Source: Sphingomonas sp. JUb134 (GTDB lineage Bacteria; Pseudomonadota; Alphaproteobacteria; Sphingomonadales; Sphingomonadaceae). From it: DNA of 64,000 nt. The notes under the pieces are model-generated. The model was not told the DNA's origin. It was given only the letters and a program-made list of their open reading frames with translations, and did no database searches. Positions 57,877 to 64,000 of this stretch are shown in pieces. How positions within the stretch are numbered: position 1 is the first letter of the stretch; the number at the start of each line of letters is the position of its first letter. Both the position numbers and the translations under genes were made by a program. The stretch lies in the NCBI RefSeq assembly GCF_004341505.2, contig NZ_SLYP02000001.1, forward strand, positions 1,753,501-1,817,500, written 5' to 3'.

Positions 57877-59478
57877 ATGAGCGCCCCCGTCCTCTCCACC
57901 AACGTCGCGCCGGATAGCGAGACGTTCAAAGCCAACGCCGCACACAATCGCGCGCTCGCCGAGCGGCTGCGCGCCGACGTCGCTGCGGCCGCGCAAGGCG
58001 GCGGCGAGCGCGCCCGCGAGCGCCACACCGCGCGCGGCAAGCTGCTGCCGCGCGAGCGCGTCGAGCGGCTGCTCGACCCGGGCTCGCCGTTCCTGGAGAT
58101 CGGCCAGCTCGCCGCGCACGATCTCTACGGCGGCGAGGTGCCGGGCGCCGGTGTGATCGCCGGCATCGGCCGCGTCTCCGGCCGGCAGGTGATGATCGTC
58201 TGCAACGACGCGACGGTGAAGGGCGGGACCTATTACCCGCTCACCGTCAAGAAGCATCTGCGCGCGCAGGAGATCGCCGAGGCCAACCGGCTGCCGTGCA
58301 TCTATCTGGTCGACAGCGGCGGCGCCAACCTGCCGCACCAGGCGGAGGTCTTCCCGGACCGCGACCACTTCGGCCGCATCTTCTTCAATCAGGCCAACAT
58401 GTCGGCGCTCGGCATCCCGCAGATCGCCTGCGTGATGGGCAGCTGCACTGCCGGCGGCGCCTATGTCCCCGCCATGTCGGACGAGAGCGTGATCGTGCGC
58501 AACCAGGGCACGATCTTCCTCGCCGGCCCGCCGCTGGTGAAGGCGGCGACGGGAGAGGAGATCGGCGCCGAGGAACTCGGCGGGGCGGAGACCCACGGCC
58601 GCACCTCCGGCGTGGTCGACCACGTCGCCGAGAACGACGAGCATGCGCTGACGATCGTGCGCGACATTGTCTCGACGCTGCCGCCGCCGGCGCAAGCGAG
58701 CGTCAATCGGCAGCCGCCGCGCCCGCCCAGGCACGACCCGCAGGAGCTCTACGGCATCGTGCCGCAGGACGTGCGCGCGCCCTATGACGTGCACGAGGTG
58801 ATCGCCCGGCTGGTCGACGGCAGCGAGTTCCACGCGTTCAAGCCGCTCTATGGAAGCAGCCTGGTGTGCGGCTTCGCCCATATCTGGGGCCAGCCGGTCG
58901 CGATCCTCGCCAACAACGGCGTACTGTTCAGCGAAAGCGCGGTGAAGGGCGCGCACTTCATCGAGCTCGCCTGCCAGCGCCGCGTGCCGTTGCTGTTCCT
59001 CCAGAACATCTCGGGCTTCATGGTCGGTGGCAAGTACGAGGCGGAAGGAATCGCCAAGCACGGGGCCAAGCTGGTGACCGCGGTCGCGACCGCCTCGGTG
59101 CCCAAGATCACCGTGCTGATCGGCGGCAGCTTCGGCGCCGGCAACTACGGCATGTGCGGGCGCGCCTATAGTCCGCGGTTCCTGTTCAGCTGGCCCAACA
59201 GCCGCATCAGCGTGATGGGCGGGGAACAAGCAGCGAGCGTGCTCGCTACGGTCCACCGCGACGCGGCCAGCTGGTCGCCGGAGGAGGCGGAGGCGTTCAA
59301 GGCTCCGGTTCGTCAGAAGTACGAGGACGAAGGCAACCCCTGGCATGCCACCGCGCGGCTGTGGGACGACGGCATCATCGATCCGGTGCAGACCCGCGAC
59401 GTGCTGGGGCTCGCGCTGGCGGCAACGCTGGAAGTGCCGATCCCGGAGACGCCGCGCTTCGGCGTGTTCCGGATGTGA
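57877..59478 (+). CDS. liuB: Methylcrotonyl-CoA carboxylase, carboxyltransferase subunit
   Basis: The 533-residue subunit transfers the carboxyl group from biotin to 3-methylcrotonyl-CoA, giving 3-methylglutaconyl-CoA. Both crotonase-like halves are visible: the N half with [15 protein letters not shown] and [21 protein letters not shown], the C half with [25 protein letters not shown] and [16 protein letters not shown]. The ATG at 57877 follows a repeat-derived GGGGAGGA. In most liu operons the next gene is the hydratase or the biotin subunit; here a DUF559 element intervenes. Confidence 0.95.
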   Translation: MSAPVLSTNVAPDSETFKANAAHNRALAERLRADVAAAAQGGGERARERHTARGKLLPRERVERLLDPGSPFLEIGQLAAHDLYGGEVPGAGVIAGIGRVSGRQVMIVCNDATVKGGTYYPLTVKKHLRAQEIAEANRLPCIYLVDSGGANLPHQAEVFPDRDHFGRIFFNQANMSALGIPQIACVMGSCTAGGAYVPAMSDESVIVRNQGTIFLAGPPLVKAATGEEIGAEELGGAETHGRTSGVVDHVAENDEHALTIVRDIVSTLPPPAQASVNRQPPRPPRHDPQELYGIVPQDVRAPYDVHEVIARLVDGSEFHAFKPLYGSSLVCGFAHIWGQPVAILANNGVLFSESAVKGAHFIELACQRRVPLLFLQNISGFMVGGKYEAEGIAKHGAKLVTAVATASVPKITVLIGGSFGAGNYGMCGRAYSPRFLFSWPNSRISVMGGEQAASVLATVHRDAASWSPEEAEAFKAPVRQKYEDEGNPWHATARLWDDGIIDPVQTRDVLGLALAATLEVPIPETPRFGVFRM

Positions 59479-59483
59479 GGGGC

Positions 59484-59957
59484 GTGGTCGGAACGATTCC
59501 TCCCCGGAACGGGGAGGGGGACCAGCCGCAGGCTGGTGGAGGGGGAGCACCGCGCACGCTCCGTCCGGAAGTAGCGCAGGCGCGATCCTTGCGCCGGCAG
59601 ATGACGCTCCCGGAGGTACTGCTGTGGCAGCAACTCAGAGGCAGCCAGCTCGGAGTGCGCTTCCGCCGACAGCATCCTGTAGGCCCATATATCGTCGACT
59701 TCTTCTGCGCGTCTGCGTCTTTAGCGGTAGAAGTTGATGGCACCGCGCACGACTACGGAGACAGACCGGCGCGAGATGCGGAGCGCGACCGCTTCCTCAG
59801 CGACAACGGTATCGATGTGCTGCGCCTCTGTGCCTCCGACGTACTGCGCGACATTGGTTCGGTGCTCGCCGCCATCGCAGCGCGCGTGGCCCGCCCCCTC
59901 CACCAGCCTGCGGCTGGTCCCCCTCCCCGTGCCGGGGAGGAGCAGGAGTTTCTATGA
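59484..59957 (+). CDS. DUF559 domain protein (Vsr-like nuclease fold)
   Basis: A protein of up to 157 residues whose last 115 form a DUF559 domain, related to the very-short-patch repair endonuclease fold. Conserved blocks are SLRRQMTLPEVLLWQQLR, VRFRRQHPVGPYIVDFFC and VEVDGTAHD (acidic metal-ligand strand), then VLRLCASDVLR. Its function is unknown; DNA cleavage is inferred from the fold. The start is uncertain: GTG 59484, whose first 35 codons run through the left repeat, or ATG 59601, at the domain edge. Its C-terminal codons also run through the right repeat, and its stop overlaps the liuD start by ATGA. Confidence 0.75.
   Translation: MVGTIPPRNGEGDQPQAGGGGAPRTLRPEVAQARSLRRQMTLPEVLLWQQLRGSQLGVRFRRQHPVGPYIVDFFCASASLAVEVDGTAHDYGDRPARDAERDRFLSDNGIDVLRLCASDVLRDIGSVLAAIAARVARPLHQPAAGPPPRAGEEQEFL
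59498..59941. mobile_element. DUF559 gene bracketed by a 48-bp inverted repeat
   Basis: The left end (59498-59545) and the right end in inverted orientation (59894-59941) agree at 47 of 48 positions; the one difference is in a hairpin loop. Each end folds into CTCCCCG/CGGGGAG and CCAGCC/GGCTGG hairpins. The enclosed DNA carries one DUF559 gene and is visibly poorer in GC than its neighbours (about 58% across 59701-59760 against about 80% across 60061-60120, by my count). No target-site duplication was found. I infer, but cannot prove, that this is a mobilised unit. Confidence 0.6.
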
Positions 59958-61837
59958 TTCAGTCTCTTCTCATCGCCAATCGGGGCGAGATCGCGTGCCG
60001 GATCATCGGCACGGCGCGGCGGCTGGGGATCCGCACCATCGCCGTCTATTCAGAGGCCGACGCGAACGCGCGGCATGTCCGGTTGGCGGATGCGGCGGTG
60101 GCGATCGGGCCGGCGCCGGCGCGCGAGAGCTATCTGGTGGGTGAGCGCATCCTCGCCGCTGCGCGCGAGAGCGGGGCGGAGGCGATCCATCCGGGCTACG
60201 GCTTCCTGTCCGAAAATGCCAACTTCGCCGAGGCGGTGGTCGCTGCCGGGCTGGTGTGGGTCGGGCCGGACGCGGCGAGCATTCGCGCAATGGGGCTGAA
60301 GGACGCCGCCAAGCAGCGGATGATCGCCGCGGGCGTGCCGGTGACACCGGGCTATCTCGGCGAAGACCAGAGCGCCGATCGACTGGCGGCGGAGGCGCAG
60401 GCGATCGGCTATCCGGTGCTGATCAAGGCGGTGGCGGGCGGCGGTGGCAAGGGAATGCGGCGCGTCGATGACCCTGCGCAATTCGCCGAGCTGCTCCAGT
60501 CGTGCCGGCGCGAGGCGGCATCGGCATTCGGCGACGATCGTGTCCTGATCGAGAAGTACATCGCCCGCCCACGCCACATCGAGGTGCAGGTGTTCGGCGA
60601 CACCCATGGCAATGTCGTCCACCTGTTCGAACGCGACTGTTCGCTCCAGCGGCGCCACCAGAAGGTGATCGAGGAAGCGCCCGCACCCGGCATGGACCCG
60701 CACACGCGCGAGGCGATCTGCGCCGCCGCGGTGCGCGCGGCCAAAGCGGTCAACTATGTCGGGGCCGGCACGATCGAGTTCATCGCCGACGGATCGGAGG
60801 GCCTGCGCGCCGACCGCATCTGGTTCATGGAGATGAACACGCGGCTGCAGGTCGAGCATCCGGTGACCGAGGCGATCACCGGCGTCGACCTGGTCGAATG
60901 GCAGCTGCGCGTCGCGAGCGGGGAGCCGCTGCCGCTGCGCCAGGACGAGCTGGCGATCGACGGCTGGGCGATGGAGGCGCGGCTCTATGCTGAGGATCCG
61001 GCGACCGGCTTCCTGCCGTCCACCGGTCCGCTCGAGGTGCTGCGACTGCCTGGCACCGAAGCGGGCCTGCGCTACGACATGGGCGTGGAGGCTGGGGACC
61101 GTGTCTCCGACCAGTATGACCCGATGCTGGGCAAGCTGATCGCGCGGGGGCAGGCCCGCGAAGCCGCCGCGGAGGCGCTCGCCACCGCGTGCCGGCTGGC
61201 GCAGGTCTGGCCGGTGCGCACCAACCTGGGCTTCGCCGCGCGTTGCCTCAGCCATCGGGAGTTCCGCTCCGGCGCGGTCGACACCGGCTTCATCGAGCGC
61301 CACCTAACCGCGCTGACCGAACCCGCGCTGCCGCTCGACGCGATGGCGCGCTGGGCCGCCGACGAGCTTGTCGCGCCGGAAGGCGAGGGGCCGTGGGAAC
61401 GGAGCAGCGGCTTCCGCCTCAACGCCGCCCCGCGGCGCGAGGTCGCGTTGGTCGACGACCGCGGCGGCCGCTATGCGGTCGATCTTGCCGAGCCGGCCGC
61501 GCAGGCGTTCGGCGGCTTCGACACCGACGAGGGCCCGGTGGTGCAGCACGACGGCGAGCTGCGCCGCTTCCGCCGCTTCCGCGCCGAGCGTGCGGCAGGC
61601 GGCGGCGCTGCCGACGGCAGCCTGCTGGCGCCGATGCCGGGCCGAGTCACCGCGGTCGACGTCGGCGAGGGCCAAGCGGTCGCCAAGGGCCAGCGCCTGC
61701 TGACGCTCGAGGCGATGAAGATGGAGCATGGGCTGGTCGCGCCGTTTGACGGTACGGTGGCCGAGCTACCCGCGGCGGCGGGCGCAAAGGTTCGCGAGGG
61801 ATCGTTGCTCGTACGAGTCGAGCGGGAGGAAGGCTGA
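59954..61837 (+). CDS. liuD: Methylcrotonyl-CoA carboxylase, biotin subunit
   Basis: The 627-residue subunit joins a biotin carboxylase (residues 1-450) and a biotin carrier domain (last 75). Motifs are the ATP-grasp loop VAGGGGKGMRRV, HIEVQVFGDTHGN and the catalytic EMNTRLQVEHPVTE. Biotinylated Lys589 is in EAMKMEHGL. The start ATG overlaps the DUF559 stop (ATGA), and the purine-rich run before it (GGGGAGGAGCAGGAG) comes partly from the right repeat end. Its stop overlaps the MaoC gene. Confidence 0.95.
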   Translation: MIQSLLIANRGEIACRIIGTARRLGIRTIAVYSEADANARHVRLADAAVAIGPAPARESYLVGERILAAARESGAEAIHPGYGFLSENANFAEAVVAAGLVWVGPDAASIRAMGLKDAAKQRMIAAGVPVTPGYLGEDQSADRLAAEAQAIGYPVLIKAVAGGGGKGMRRVDDPAQFAELLQSCRREAASAFGDDRVLIEKYIARPRHIEVQVFGDTHGNVVHLFERDCSLQRRHQKVIEEAPAPGMDPHTREAICAAAVRAAKAVNYVGAGTIEFIADGSEGLRADRIWFMEMNTRLQVEHPVTEAITGVDLVEWQLRVASGEPLPLRQDELAIDGWAMEARLYAEDPATGFLPSTGPLEVLRLPGTEAGLRYDMGVEAGDRVSDQYDPMLGKLIARGQAREAAAEALATACRLAQVWPVRTNLGFAARCLSHREFRSGAVDTGFIERHLTALTEPALPLDAMARWAADELVAPEGEGPWERSSGFRLNAAPRREVALVDDRGGRYAVDLAEPAAQAFGGFDTDEGPVVQHDGELRRFRRFRAERAAGGGAADGSLLAPMPGRVTAVDVGEGQAVAKGQRLLTLEAMKMEHGLVAPFDGTVAELPAAAGAKVREGSLLVRVEREEG

Positions 61838-62289
61838 TGGCGGGACGCTTCTACGACCAGTGGCAGGTGGGCGACCGCCTGGTCCACGACATCCGCCGCA
61901 CCGTGACCGAGACGGACAACCTGCTGTTCTCGACCATGACCCACAACCCGCAGCCGCTGCACCTGGATGCGGAGGCGGCGCGAGCGTCGGAGTTCGGGCA
62001 GATCCTGGTCAACGGCACTTTCACCTTCGCGCTGATGGTGGGGCTGTCTGTGGGCGACACGACGCTGGGCACGCTGATCGCGAACCTGGGCTACGACAAG
62101 CTGGTCCATCCGCAGCCGGTGTTCCTGGGCGACACGCTGCGCGCCGAAACCGAAGTGGTGGAGCTGCGCGACAGCCGGTCGCGGCCCGATGCCGGGATCG
62201 TCACCTTCCGCCACCAGCTGTTCAACCAGCGCGACGTGGTGGTGTGCGACTGCCTGCGAACCGCGCTGCTGCGGCGGAGCGCGGCATGA
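61837..62289 (+). CDS. MaoC family dehydratase
   Basis: A 150-residue hot-dog-fold hydratase. The signature HNPQPLHLDAEAARASEFG resembles the (R)-hydratase motif; it is closest in style to mesaconyl-CoA, beta-methylmalyl-CoA and itaconyl-CoA hydratases. It overlaps liuD (TGATG) and the CoA-ester lyase gene (ATGA). Together with the lyase it forms a hydratase-lyase pair for a C5 or C6 dicarboxylic CoA ester. The usual LiuC crotonase-type hydratase is not in this operon, so a replacement role is possible. Confidence 0.88.
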   Translation: MAGRFYDQWQVGDRLVHDIRRTVTETDNLLFSTMTHNPQPLHLDAEAARASEFGQILVNGTFTFALMVGLSVGDTTLGTLIANLGYDKLVHPQPVFLGDTLRAETEVVELRDSRSRPDAGIVTFRHQLFNQRDVVVCDCLRTALLRRSAA

Positions 62290-63119
62290 GGCTGCGGTCG
62301 CTGCTCTTCGTTCCTGCCGACCGGCCCGAACGCTTCGCCAAGGCGGCAGCGAGCGGGGCCGACGCGATCATCCTCGACCTGGAAGACTCGGTGCATCCGG
62401 ACGCCAAGGATGTGGCGGCGCGAGAGGTGGCGGTGTCCCTGGAACAGCCGGTGGACAATGTCCTGCGGCTGGTGCGAATCAATCCGCTGGATACCGGACG
62501 CCTCGATGCCGACCTTGCCGCCGCGCGACGTGCCGACGGCATCGTGCTGCCCAAGGCGGAGGGCTCGGCGAGCATCCGCCGGCTCGTGGATCGGCTTGGA
62601 GGCGAAGGTCCCCCGGTTCTTCCGATCGCGACGGAGACACCTGCCGCGATCTTCGCGCTCGGCAGCTATTCGGAAGTCGCGGACCATCTGCTCGGGATCA
62701 GCTGGGGTGCGGAGGACCTGCCGGCAGCGATCGGCGCTGCCACCTCCCGGGAGGAGGACGGGCGCTACACCCCTCCCTATGAGATGGTACGCGCGCTCGC
62801 CTTGTTCGGCGCACACGCGGCCGGTGTGGCCGCGATCGACACCGTGTACCCGGCGCTGGCCGATCAAGATGGGCTGGTGCGCTATGCGGCGCGGGCGGCG
62901 CGGGACGGCTTTACGGGCATGCTCGCGCTCCACCCCGCGCAAGTACCCGTCATCAACGCCGCCTTCACGCCAACGCCCGATCAGCTTGAGGAAGCGCGGG
63001 CGGTGATCGCCGCATTCGCCGCTGCGCCGGGGGCAGGGGTGCTGCGCTACAAGGGACGCATGCTCGACGCGCCACACCTGAAGCAGGCGCAGCGCCTGCT
63101 CGCCCGCGCGAGCGCTTAG
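62286..63119 (+). CDS. CoA-ester lyase (HpcH/HpaI, citrate lyase beta-like)
   Basis: A 277-residue TIM-barrel lyase. It shows DLEDSVHPDAKD (Mg-binding acid), LRLVRINPLD, VLPKAEG, ATETPAAIF and WGAEDLPAAIGA, as in malyl-CoA, citramalyl-CoA and related lyases. It overlaps the MaoC gene by ATGA. It would cleave a beta-hydroxy acyl-CoA. In this operon it could take the place of the unrelated HMG-CoA lyase (LiuE) or handle a side product such as citramalyl-CoA. Its stop overlaps the aroA stop on the other strand (TTAG). Confidence 0.9.
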   Translation: MRLRSLLFVPADRPERFAKAAASGADAIILDLEDSVHPDAKDVAAREVAVSLEQPVDNVLRLVRINPLDTGRLDADLAAARRADGIVLPKAEGSASIRRLVDRLGGEGPPVLPIATETPAAIFALGSYSEVADHLLGISWGAEDLPAAIGAATSREEDGRYTPPYEMVRALALFGAHAAGVAAIDTVYPALADQDGLVRYAARAARDGFTGMLALHPAQVPVINAAFTPTPDQLEEARAVIAAFAAAPGAGVLRYKGRMLDAPHLKQAQRLLARASA

Positions 63120-64000
63120 GCTCCGACCTCCGGCACCAGCTGTACCCCCAAAGACGCCAGCGCGTCCCAATAGCCGGGGTAGGTCTTCGCTACGCATCCC
63201 GGATCGAGGATACGGATCCCGCCGATCTTCAGACCCGCCAGGGAGAAGGCCATCGCGATGCGGTGATCGGCGTAGGTCTCGATCGCGGTCGGCAGCGTCT
63301 GGCCGGCCAGTCCGGGATCGCCATGGACCAGCAGGTCATCCCCTTGTTCCTCGGCGAGGCCGCTGCGAATGCGGTTCAGCTCGGTCGAAAGCGCGCGGAC
63401 GCGATCGCATTCCTTGACGCGCAGGTTGGCGATGCCCGTGAAGCGCACGGGCCGCGCATTGAACGCGGCCAGCACGGCGAGCGTCGGTATCGCATCCTGC
63501 ATCTGCGAACCGTCGATCACGCCCGGCATTTGGGGAGAGGCGGCGATCAGCGCCTGCGCCTTGGCGTCGGGTTGGCTGAAGCGATCCGAAGCCAGGCCGA
63601 TGTCGATCTTGCCCCCGGTCAGGACCTCTGCCGCCCAGAGATAAGTGGCTGCCGAGGCATCCGGCTCCACCATGGCGTCTGCCGCCTGATAACCTGTGGC
63701 GGCGACCGTCCAGCCTGTCTGGCCCACCGGCATGATTTGGCCCCCGAAAGTCTCCATCGCAGCGAGCGTCAGGTCGATATAGCCGCGGGCGCCGATGTCG
63801 CCCCCGGCCAGCACGACCTCGACCGGACCTTTCGCGCAGGCTGCTGCGATCAGCAGTGCCGAGACATATTGGCTGGAAAGCCCTGCGTCGACGATCACCC
63901 GCCCGCCCGGGATGCCGACTCCTTCTACATGGACCGGCGGACAACCGCTGGGCGCGTCGATCGTAACCCCCATGCGGCGCAGCGCCTCCACCAGCGGCGC
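63116..64000 (-). CDS. aroA: 3-phosphoshikimate 1-carboxyvinyltransferase, partial
   Basis: The C-terminal 294 residues or so of EPSP synthase are in the window; the N-terminus lies beyond position 64000. The enzyme adds phosphoenolpyruvate to shikimate 3-phosphate. Motifs are SSQYVSALLIAAACA, RVKECDRV and ADHRIAMAFSLAG. Its stop overlaps that of the CoA-ester lyase, so the two operons converge with no spacer. Confidence 0.96.
   Translation of the reverse strand, partial: APLVEALRRMGVTIDAPSGCPPVHVEGVGIPGGRVIVDAGLSSQYVSALLIAAACAKGPVEVVLAGGDIGARGYIDLTLAAMETFGGQIMPVGQTGWTVAATGYQAADAMVEPDASAATYLWAAEVLTGGKIDIGLASDRFSQPDAKAQALIAASPQMPGVIDGSQMQDAIPTLAVLAAFNARPVRFTGIANLRVKECDRVRALSTELNRIRSGLAEEQGDDLLVHGDPGLAGQTLPTAIETYADHRIAMAFSLAGLKIGGIRILDPGCVAKTYPGYWDALASLGVQLVPEVGA

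Noticed and set aside
59498..59941. Classical insertion sequence
   Set aside because: There is no DDE or HUH transposase and no target duplication; the only gene is of the DUF559 type.

Overview
The window reads as a chromosomal segment of a high-GC alphaproteobacterium of the Sphingomonas type. The grounds are gene content and order (mreBCD-mrdA-rodA, ppiD-trpE, an RcdA/DUF1465 gene, an alphaproteobacterial DksA with most zinc cysteines missing, a PEP-CTERM protein carrying the VPEPGTWA form of the motif, a host attachment family protein) and the short GC-rich palindromes scattered between genes. No prophage, CRISPR array, rRNA operon or classical insertion sequence was seen. One tRNA gene, Lys(CTT), is present.

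Layout. 0-7.5 kb: trpE and ppiD (minus), tpiA (plus), a PEP-CTERM surface protein and an M17 aminopeptidase. 7.6-9.9 kb: a compact three-gene periplasmic dehydrogenase set (GMC flavoprotein, twin-arginine small subunit, lipoprotein cytochrome c). 10.2-15.4 kb: a minus-strand chain serS, nlpD-like factor, K+ channel, DUF486 membrane protein, rimO. 15.5-19.4 kb: host attachment protein, a GGSSTST-repeat protein with a C-terminal anchor, then small regulators (DksA, PilZ, two YdcH/DUF465 proteins, RcdA). 19.4-23.3 kb: mntH behind two tandem ferritin-like lipoproteins, then tRNA-Lys. 23.4-31 kb: the rod-shape cluster, with mutL divergent. 31-38.5 kb: an unknown membrane protein, a class II DAHP synthase with an apparent N-terminal helix-turn-helix domain, a lipoprotein, cysS, and an SRPBCC/alcohol dehydrogenase/SDR operon. 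38.6-48.6 kb: a LacI-controlled glycan locus (GPH symporter, GH3, LacI, TonB receptor, GH144-type glucanase), probably for beta-glucan. 49-54.7 kb: a complete valine branch (mmsA, acyl-CoA dehydrogenase, 3-hydroxyisobutyryl-CoA hydrolase, enoyl-CoA hydratase, mmsB). 54.7-56.4 kb: HPP protein and trhO. 56.5-63.1 kb: a leucine (liu) operon with isovaleryl-CoA dehydrogenase, both methylcrotonyl-CoA carboxylase subunits, a MaoC hydratase and a CoA-ester lyase. The window ends inside aroA.

The two most unusual features are in the liu operon and at 33 kb. In the liu operon, a DUF559 (Vsr-like nuclease fold) gene sits between the two carboxylase subunit genes inside a near-perfect 48-bp inverted repeat, and an 'empty' pair of the same repeat family, holding no gene, lies between the two preceding genes. 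The repeat ends also carry the purine-rich ribosome-binding sequence of the next gene. At 33 kb, a XRE-like domain is in frame with the DAHP synthase, and a TTACCC-N5-GGGTAA palindrome lies just before the start codon. Two further genes (the GMC oxidoreductase and the PilZ protein) have no ATG, GTG or TTG that would include their conserved N-terminal motifs.

All functional calls come from reading motifs and gene context. No database search was run.
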